NCBI RefSeq assembly: GCF_000003815.2
Contig: NW_023365733.1
Location: 93,449-157,448 of the forward strand
DNA: 64,000 bases
Source of the DNA: Branchiostoma floridae
Taxonomy: Eukaryota > Chordata > Leptocardii > Amphioxiformes > Branchiostomatidae
Reading direction: 5' to 3'
Below the pieces are notes generated by a model, which ran no database searches, was not told the DNA's origin, and worked only from the letters and a program-made list of their open reading frames with translations. A program made the position numbers and the translations under genes. Shown here piece by piece: positions 52,301 to 63,300 of the stretch (position 1 is its first letter; every line of letters begins with the position of its first letter).

Positions 52301-55300
52301 AAGGCAATTATAAAAAAATCTAAAACAACCCTGCTTTTAGAAGTGATAGGTAAGTTCCTCTGTTACATACAATGATAATGAGATTCATTTCTGGTAAGCT
52401 ATGACTGTTTTTCCAGGAATAATTCTATGGTTACGATTTTCTTGAAATGGAAATATTGGTTTACTCTGGGGGCCACCACGGTCCGATACGTAAAAGGCCC
52501 AAATTTATTTTTACATATGATGTATACAAAGGTTCAAACTATAACTGTGCCGAAAATGAAGCAAATTGATTTGCCTGCTAATGAGCTAATGGTCAATAAA
52601 AATGGTCAAAAAATGGATTTTTGCCAATTTTGGAAATTCACGAAAACACATCATTTTTAAACATCTACTGCACCTGACCACAAAAACATTTTGAGCATCA
52701 CTATATATCATTTTGTTCATTAGAATAGGGGTAATAACATATGCGAGAATCGATAAAATATCTGTTAATTTGTGGGGGCTACAGGAGTCCAAAGGAGGCC
52801 GATTTTGGACGCGACCAAGGCCGTCCCTTGGTGAAAATCCGCCATTTTGAAAATGGCCGTTGCCATGGCAACCGGTGACCGCAGATCTAAAACTTTGCCA
52901 TTTTTGTAGGTTTGGACCAAGGCCCTACCACCACACAAAATTTAAGGAAAATCGATTTTTTGAGTTTGGCCAACTTTTTCTGATTACCTCCATGAAAAAA
53001 TGGAGGTATAGTTTTGAGTGTGTCTGTCTGTGTGTCTGTGTGTCTGTGTGTGTGTCTGTGTGTCCGCATATTTGTGGTCAGCATAACTTGAGAACCTCTT
53101 GATGGACTACGATGATATTTGGTATGTGGGTAGGGGTTGGGAAGACGAAGGTCAAGGTCAATTTTGGGCCCCCTGGTGTATGACCTTGGTACTGCAGCGC
53201 AACTTCCGGTTTTGCTATCTCTGTGTTCTGAACATGCTATGGTCAAGATTTTTAAGTATTAGATAGCTCTTATGCTCAGGAAAAAATGACATAAGTTTGG
53301 GCCCCCTAGCGTCTAGTTTTGGGATAGCAGGGGCATTTTTGTCAAAAACTTCTGACGAGGATAACTCAAGAAGGGAACAACGGATTTTCATGATTTTTGG
53401 TATGTAGGTACCTTAGACAATGTTGTACAAGATAAAATACTAATTATGCAATATAGGAGTACATTTGCATAATTAATGAGAATATTCTATCATAGCAGTT
53501 TTTTCAATGTATCTCTTGTCCCGTACGTGATATGGTCGTGAAATTTAAGTGGTAGATAGCTTTTAGTGTCATGACAAAGTGGGGCAAGTTTCAGTCCCCT
53601 AACATTCAATTGTGGAACTGCAGGGGCGTTTTTGTCAAGACATTCTAAAGAGGATAACTGCAGAAAGGATTGACGAATTGCCTACATTTTAGGTATGCAG
53701 GTAGCTTAGGCAAAGATGTTCATAATGATATGCATGTTATGCAAATGAGGAGTTAATTTGCATAATTAATGAGGAAATTGTATAATTCCATTGTTTTCAA
53801 TAACTGGACTTCAATAAATGTAACACATGTTAATATGATAGGTGGAATATAAGCAGATACCAAATATGATAATGAGGAACTTATTTGCATAATTTATGTA
53901 AAAATTGGAAAACCGCTTTATGATTAATAATGGAAATTTTATAATTGTGACATGTGTACGTTTGTCAATGATGAACAACACCATGCATAAATTATGTTAA
54001 TGTCTTAGTCAATGGCATGAAATTTACAAAAGCTCTAAATTTTCATGGAGGTATGAGGTCGCCGAACTCTAGTTTTGCTTGGTTTTTACAGACATCAGCT
54101 CTTAAACGTTACGAATCTAGGGTGGACTTTCTTCAACAGTATGTTGACGATGCTTGTACTTTTTTTCGCCGTGGCTCAGTTTGACTAAAGGGGTAATCTT
54201 GGAAAACTTCTTCCAGCATTTTCTACGAAAAACCTGAACATTTAGATAGTAATTGAAGGTGCCTTAACAATTTCTGCCTGAGTAAGGCCTATAGAACTTT
54301 TTTTTGCACTTCTCTAATCAATAAGTTGAAACCAACTCTATTCCGTTTCATATCAACACTGAGTCACAAAAAAACACTTTAAAATTCAGCGCGTGATTTT
54401 GGGGGGTTACCAATAATAAATGACTCATTGTATTGCTTGTTACCTCCATGAAAAAATGGAGGTATAGTTTTGAGTGTGTCTGTGTGTGTGTCTGTGTGTG
54501 TGTGTGTGTGTCTGTGTGTGTGTCTGTGTGTCCGCATATTTGTGGTCAGCATAACTTGAGAACCTCTTGATGGACTACGATGATATTTGGTATGTAGGTA
54601 GGGGTTGGGAAGACGAAGGTCAAGGTCAATTTTGGGCCCCCTGGTGTGTGGCCTTGGTACTGCAGCGCAACTTCCGGTTTTGCTATCTCAGTGTTCTGAA
54701 CATGCTATGGTCAAGATTTTTAAGTATTAGATAGCTCTTGTGCTCAGGGAAAAATTACGTAAGTTTGGGCCCCCTAGCGTCTAGTTTTGGGATAGCAGGG
54801 GCATTTTTGTCAAAAACTTCTGACGAGGATAACTCAAGAAGGAAACAACGGATTTTCATGATTTTTGGTATATAGGTACCTTAGACAATGTTGTACAAGA
54901 TTAAATACTAATTATGCAAAATAAGAGTACATTTGCATAATTAATGAGGATATTATATCATGGCAGTTTTTTCAATGTATCTCTTGTCCTGGATGTGATA
55001 TGGTCTTGACATTTGGCTGGTAGATAGCTTGCAGTGTCATGACAAAGTGGGGCAGGTTTCAGCCCCCTAACATTTAATTTCGGAACTGCAGGGGCGTTTT
55101 TGTCAAGACATTCTAAAGAGGATAACTGCAGAAAGGATTGATGGATTGGCATCATATTAGGCATGCGGGTACCTTAGGCAAAGATGTTCATAATGATATA
55201 CATTTTATGCAAATGAGGACTTAATTTGCATAATTAATGAGGAAATTGTGTAATTCCATTGTTTTCAATAACTGGACTTCAATAAATGTAACACATGTTA

Positions 55301-58300
55301 ACTATGATAGGTGGAATATAAGCAGATACCAAATATGGTAATGAGGAACTTATTTGCATAATTTATGTAAAAATTGCAAAAACGCTTTATGATTAATAAT
55401 GGGAATTTTATAATTGTGACATGTGTACGTTAGTCAATGATGAACAATACGATGCATAAATTATGTTAATGTGCTAGTCAATTGCATGAAATTTACGAAA
55501 GCTCTAAATTTTCATGGAGGTATGAGGTCGCCGAACTCTAGTTTTTGCACTGTTTTTAATTGCTAAAAGTATCATATAATGATATAAATGTGCTCATATG
55601 GTAAGGTACGTACAGACGGTCTTACAATGAATGGTTTTAATGCGCTGATATTGCTAAGGTTGCCTTTAATTTGCCCCGGTAACATTTCATGTTTCTCCGC
55701 CTCACCTGCTTCCCCGCACGCGCATGTGTGTGTGTCGCGATCGCTAGTTGAGCCTGACCAGTCTATCTGCCTCTGTCCGTCACGGGAGGTCCACCAGGCC
55801 CACACGTCGCCGCCGAGCACTCCAAAACTGGAATGGTAGCACTCGTACTGAGGAGAAAATCATTTGAAAACAGAATATTAACTAGAGTTCCGCGCCTCCA
55901 TACCTTTGCCAAATGATTTTAACATTTACAACTGGTGCATTAGTTATGTTTGTCATTAATTATGCAAATAAGGTCCTCATTAGCATAAATTATATTAGTT
56001 GAGCATCTCATCCTCCCAAATATCAGTAGACAATATACGATAAGATAGAAGGCATTCATTGCATTTCTCATAGTTTATGCGAATGATGTCCTCAAGGAAA
56101 ACATTCCTTACACTGCAGCAGCGACACCTAGCTGCAGTGCGAAGTAAACCAGGCAACATCGCTATAAAAAAGACGCAGACGGTCACCAAAACGTCGTCAG
56201 GTGATTACTATGCTCTGTTTGTGTAAATAAATAAAATATCCACCGTGAAATTCTGTTTGCAGGAGCGAGACACGGCGACTAGGGCACTGAGCTGCTGCAG
56301 TGTGGCCTGATAGTTGACCTTCCTTTCGTAGCACCCCGCTGGATCGCATTTACGACTCACTGCGATGCGGTCCTCACTGTCATGGCTGATCACAGTGGTG
56401 CCTAAACAGTGGTATAAGTCAACACTGCTTAGAGAAATGAGGTTTTATCAATATAATAGCACCTCGTGATTGATAAAACCTCTTTCCTCGAAGACAAAGA
56501 CACAGTCCAGGACTAAGACATGTACTTGCTAACCTCTGTCGTTGCTATAAGACATAAACTCAGTCTCTACCCCCTCTCTTTAAAAAATTCTCAGTGTATT
56601 AAAAGCCAGCATGTGTAAGCATGTATCAGCATCTTCTCAACTTAGAGTTCATTGAATTGCAAATGTCGATAATGATTATGAATGGCTTAACGGGTTCTTG
56701 GACTTAAGATAGACCTATCCTTATTAGGCTAATGTCACATCACCACAAAAGGGTCCGGCGAGTCAGCTTTGGGGAAAGAAATGTACAACATAAAAGGCAA
56801 AAAGAACACAAAGCGTACCGTCAACAATTTAACAGCACGGCTTGTGTGAATTTATAGGTATAAACATTAATTTTTCGTTACCTCAAACAGCCCGACTGGA
56901 CTACGGGTAGGGAACTTAACGTAGGCCTTATTGGTAAGATTATCCTTGTCCTCTTGAGAGAGTATATATTTTAAGAATTCAGCTTCTTGAAAACAATACA
57001 CCATACCATTGTGAAATCTACTCACCTCTGCGACTATGTAAGTCACAATGTACAGAGAAGGGTTGTGCCCCGTAGTCTGGTCCGTCTGGATCGATGACGT
57101 AACTACCTGAGTCGGAATACCCAGCATCCTTCAGGGCTGCACAGCTTTCATAAACTGGGGAGGGGGCAGTTGGGATTTTTTTTCCTTTTTCCTCTTATTG
57201 CCGAATGATCTTAAATGACCAATTTTCTCATACATATTGTAGTTGGACCTAGTGCAGCTGATCAAAACGATTTAGTATAGCGTTTTAGAAATGTCCCAAG
57301 CAAGTAATCTCTTCTCAAGTCATTCTCCTACGCAAAGGCATCCAACATCGCCAGCAAACCGCCTCTTGTATGTACTCTACCATCTAAACCGTCACCGTCA
57401 GTTCCTGACCGCCATGCTCATGACCATGATTAATGAGATTACCCATATATATGCGAGATCCCTTTTAAAAACTGATAGGCCTATTCTCTGACAGCTTGTT
57501 TGCCGCAACGCCCACAGGAACTGATGGTGACGTTTGAGATAGCAGAGTAAAAACAAGAGGCGGTTTGCTTGCGCCGTTGAATGTCTCGGCGTAGGGGAAT
57601 GTCTCAAGTCAGCAATACTTCTTTTCCTTTGTTGTGTGCAAGTTCTTTCAATCACTCAGCGCGTAGGTAGAGAATAGCTGTTATACAGTTACCGATACAG
57701 CTGGCGTTGTTCCCTGACCACGTGCGATCATCCTGGCATTCCCTACTGCTGCTGCTGTCAGGAGACAGTCGGTAGGTTCTGTCACAGCTGAAGGTGCAGG
57801 TATCCTGATAGCGGAAGGGGGGTCCTCGGTCACAGGACATTTCTCCGTTCGTCGGTCTGTTCGGAGGCGGACATCTCACACCTAAATGAATTACAAGAAT
57901 TACAAGCGTTGTTATACAATCTGAGCTTTATTTTTACGCACAGGATACATTTATTTATTTCATAAAGCGTGATGACATCACGAGTGAATCAGAAAATAGG
58001 GGGAAGACGGGTTCCACTGTTCATTCGAACATTAGGAACGTTAGTTATGCTGATGTGTTATTCTTTCTTTTTCTTCTTTTTTTGCCTTCTTCCCTTTTTT
58101 TGGTGATGCATCATGGGCAATACTATTTTCTTCTTTTCTTTTCTTTTTTTTTGGCGACGCCTCAGTGGCGAGCCTAGTGGTAAAGTATTGTGTGCAAATT
58201 GGTTAACAAAAAGAGGAATTAGTGGTAGGAAACACCCTGCATTTTCCTCTAAATGTTTCCTTTCTAGTTGTAGTTCCTGTAATTACAGTTGGAAGTTAAC

Positions 58301-60335
58301 CCTCAAGCACCCGACCTTTTTTTACGACTAAAGTGACCGAGTGGGGTCCAAACGGACCCCAAAATGTTTTGTTCATAAAATCTCAGTTCCAATACTTATC
58401 GGTGAGCATTGTACATACATTGCTTCGTTAATGTAAGAGGAATATTTTGACATATTAACCTGCTGCTAATTCCAGCTCATCATCATAATTTATGCATAAG
58501 TCTAAGAAGACCCCGTTTTGCTGTAGCCCTATTCTGACCAGGGAGGGGAGGTTTTATGTCGCATAACTCATGAACGGAAAGTAATAAGGCTACCAAACTT
58601 GGTAATTTATCACAAAATGTTGTTAGAAAAATTTTTGTCAAGAAAATAAGTTTAGCATTTTTTGGTTGCCATGGCAACAGAATTATGACAGGCATATTTT
58701 TGCCAAAAATTGCAAATTTTGAATTAAACAAGGCTAGCTTTTCTTGGTAAAGTACATTTGTTTTCTTTCAAGAATTTAAATTCTATGAAATGCAATGTAA
58801 TTTTCATGATTAAAAATGCATAATTTATGCTAATTTCATGACGTCATTGGTCAAAATCCAAGATGGCCGCCCTTATTAGCTAAATGACGTCATAATGTCG
58901 TCACAATGACACAAACTTTTTTGTGACGACTAAGTTTTACATTTTTATTCATCTCTGAAAGTTTGGTGGCCATACGATAATACGATTAAGTATTTAAGGA
59001 CTTAGTCCCAAAAGTTTGTTATAAAAACTGCATATTTTGCCTGGGGGTCCGTTTGGACCCCAGACGGACTGAACACAGACTTCCCTTTATAGCTTCCACA
59101 GTATTGTACCAATCTTTGTTAAAACTTAGGACAAGGTATAGCAGATATTGACTGACAAAGTCACGGAAGGAATTTTTCTGCAGATTGAAATGTTCAAATG
59201 GCACTGCAAAATTTACGCCTGGGGTCCAAACGGACCCCACTCGGGTGTTTGAGGGTTAAAGACGCCCTACATACGAGTACATTCGGCGTCTTCACCAGAC
59301 CAGGTTGCGTCAGTCTGACAGCGCCTTCGACCGCTGCTTGGGTGGGTCAGCTCATAACCTCGGTCACAGACGAAGCTGCAGGTCTCCGGATAGCGGAATC
59401 TCTGGCCTCTGTCACACGTCATTCTACCACGGCGTGGTCTGGACAAGTTCGGGCATTTCACAGCTGAAATGAAATGGTCAGCTAAACGAGAAGTGTTGCA
59501 ACATCAACTGAATGCATCATAACTAAAAAAAAACGACGTAAGAATCATATTGCAAAATTTGAGAAACTTGAAAATTATGTTACATGTGAAAAATATTGAC
59601 ACCCATAAAGACAAAGATAAGCTACTCAGACTAGTTAATATTATACGATAAGAGAACTTCCAGAATTTTGAATGGTATATGATTATCACACATTTGGATT
59701 CAGTAACTGTCTCAAGTGTAAATGTATCTAGTATATAGGCAGACTAGCCGATGTCGAACTCTAAGAGAAAGCAAGATGTTCACATATACCTAAACAAGGT
59801 GTAGTTCCTGCGCTGTTTGTGTCGAAAGGAATGGTCCAGTTCCCGTCATGTCCACAGGAGTACTGGGCAGAGATCAGCCTATCATAACCAGGGTTACATC
59901 GGAGCACACAGATGAGTTCGTACTCCGGCTGTGTAATGTGAGCTGATTGGCAGGTGGTCGCTGCAGAGGATGTCGGGATAGAACACGAGAAGAAACCGTT
60001 CTTCGGTTGAGGGACCTGTGAGGGTGCGGCAGTGAAAGACAACTGTTTGTAATGTGTTAAGAAGAACGTATAGTAATGATAGCATCACAAATATGTAAAT
60101 GTGTGTACAGATTCAAGATGGCCAGAAGGAATCCATACGCATGTACTTTTTTTGCAAATGATGTAACGTTACCAATCCTGTAAATTCCTTATAATTCAGC
60201 TACAGAATCATGCCTTACAACATGTCTCCATCACATCAATCTTTCGACCATGCTGTGTGTGTGTGCATCTGTGTGTGTGTGTTCAAATGTGTGTTTGTAC
60301 ATGAGTGTGTGTGTATGTGTACATGTTTGTGTGTG

Positions 60336-60386
<51 letters not shown>

Positions 60387-63300
60387 AAGGGGGGGTGAAT
60401 GTAGCAGCACCTAAATTTTAAACTATACAGACCGGAAAGTCCGGACATGGGGTCCGTTCACAGTGTCTCCCGTCCCCGACCGTTCCGACCCGGCAGCGGC
60501 AGCTGAAGGCCTGGTGACCCGTCATGCTGCAGACCCCGTGCTCAGGGTGTCAGTCGTGCAGCCCGAGCTGGCAGTAGTCAGACTGGACACATCTGCAGAA
60601 CGGTTCAGGAACGATTTCCAAGTTTTCGATTTTTACGATTTTCACATTTTCGATATTCGCAACGTGTTCGTTGTACAGTGAACTGTAGCCTAAGGCTCGA
60701 AAGCTAGGCAAACATCTAATGTAATAGATGACCAGATCTAGATGTTCACCTAAGATTCGACTGCTGCGTAATGGGCTATGTAGGAATTACATTGAAAAAG
60801 ACAAACATGTACAAGGAACAAACTATATATTTTTTCACCAGAAAATGTGAAAATGTTACTTCTTTACCTTGGCGTGATGTTCCATTGTCCATTTGCCATA
60901 CATATATAGTTGAAGAGGCCATGGAGAACAAGATTGCTCTCTTCGGCAACTTTGTATCCCGGCTCACAAGTCAGGCGGCAGGAGTCCTGAAACTTCGTCC
61001 CGCTGCACGTCAGGCTGCCATGGGCCGGACTCTGTGTGTTATGAAATATGTCTGTTGTTGTTTTGAGTGACGTTTTTCGATACTTCAATAAGAAGAAATG
61101 CTGCAAATATATATATTTTTTTAAGAATATTCATTCCTGAGGCTACAGAACACGTGAATGGATTTGTGGAATATGTGGATACCAAAGTCCGAATAGAAGT
61201 TAATGTATTGTATTTAGCTCTTTATGCCTAAACTTCTAAACTTTTATGTTACGTACAGAAAGATCGCCACAGTCCTCCCTCTGACAGAACAGAGTCGGTC
61301 CCCCCACGACTGGCTGGAGCGCTGGAAACCATAAAGGAACATTATGCAATTTTAATTGTGTTTCAAGCTAAAGTAAGGGAGCCAGAAGTTGTCGACCATG
61401 TAATATAGTCTACTACAACCTTGACTTTTTTGACTGTATGAAAAATGCACATGGATTTGCTGTTATAAAATGTACTAGGGTAGGAAAGAATGCTGAAAAA
61501 GCACCGTCAGGTCTTACCTCCCTCTTGTAGGCTCCAGTTGCCGGTACTGTGACAAGCCACGCTCTGGAGGTTCGTTCCTTCGTACCCGTCCGAACACGTG
61601 ACTCCACAGGTGTTCCCGTAGGTGTGTCCGCTGGCGCACTGGATGGCGGTGTGGGGGAACTCGGGAGGGGATCCGCAACTCACTGTTAAATATGTGATTG
61701 AATGCCTTCTCAATTTTTTTAGAAAGTATCCCAAGTTTATTACCTCTAAATTATGGCATAGTATTTTGCCGCACACTCGCAAAACTTTTGTGATTCTAAG
61801 TGTACGTCACGAATCAACGTGGCCTTAACTAACAAAGGATCTGTGTGATTTGGAGTAAGGAGCACAGTAAGTTTACTAAAAGAAATGATGTATGAATCAT
61901 CATAACATTACCTGGGATACACTCCAATTCTTCACTCCAGGATGCCTGAGCTGTGACTCGGTAAACGTCGCAGGTAACATTATCTTGACTTAGTCGTTCG
62001 TAGCCGTCATGACAGGTGAGATGGCACGTCTCACCGTATGTCGTACCTGTGCAGGTGACGTCACCATGTGTTGGCTTCTATGTATGTATAGAGGAGATGA
62101 ATGGTACATTTCCAACTGTCAAGATGTCTAATGGCAATAGGTTCAACTAGGGACATGAATGAAATTGAATTTATCAGATTAATATATCGACCATGTGACA
62201 TAGACTTTAGTTTTACAATTTGAGTTTTGCTTCGAGTGTACATTTTGAGGTACAAGTTTCATTTTCAATCTTTGAGGTACTCACAGAAAGATTACCACAG
62301 TCAGCAATGACGCAAGCCAGGGTCTGTGGGCTGATGACGTCTGTCAAAGAAAAGTTATGACATTTGATATAGAACAACCGAAGTGTTTAATAGCCAAAGT
62401 CAACTTGCTTATCCATCACTTAGTACAGGCATGATCCGTATCGCCGTATTAACAAGTACCCACTTTGCAATTTAACATGGATCAAAAACAAAGTATTATT
62501 TCAAAACCTGCTGTTATGGCATTTTCCATCTCTGTCGTGTTTTCTCTGCGAAAGGCGGCCCAGTTTCCGGTCCAGCTGCAGCCCAGGATGTCATCAGTTT
62601 CCGTTACGTACCCCACGTCACAGATGACATCACAGCGGTCCGAGAACACGTGACCCTGACACAGGTACGAGCCATGCGGGGGGTCCTCAGGTGGGCTGCA
62701 GGTTACTACATTGTGTGCAAATCGATACAATGATAACACAGTTCCTAATTCGACTTTAATATTCAAAAGTTGTTGATATTGTTGTCTCTTTTAGTTTCTG
62801 TCCGTCCTTGGTCTCATGGGTGTTATTTCATCTTCATCACCACAAGCCGTTTATTCTGTGAGGAAAGACGCCGAAAATACCCGCACACAAAATTAGCCAG
62901 CACAGTACTTCGTGTTTGGAAGCTGCAATACTAACTAATTTTGAAAAGTGGCGCTGTGAGACATTTTGTGTACTGCAGCACTTTGTTTACAAAGGATATG
63001 TTGTGAGTCCGTCTTGTGAAACTTTCTAGGCATGTATGATGATAAAAAATAAGGTCTACATTTGTATAAATTGAAAAGCAGTTTGGTAGAAAATGATATC
63101 ATATCAGCACCCTACCTGGGGCGCACAGTGCGGGGTTGTCCCATTGTCCTGAAGCCATGCACGTCAGTACAGGGTGCCGGGGCAGGTAGCCTCGCTCACA
63201 GACCACTCGGGCTTCTGACAAGTACGTGGCTGTTCTGCTGTTGACTCGACCATTAACTAAATTCTTGAAATAGCGAAAACACTTGAGCTTGTTACACGTA

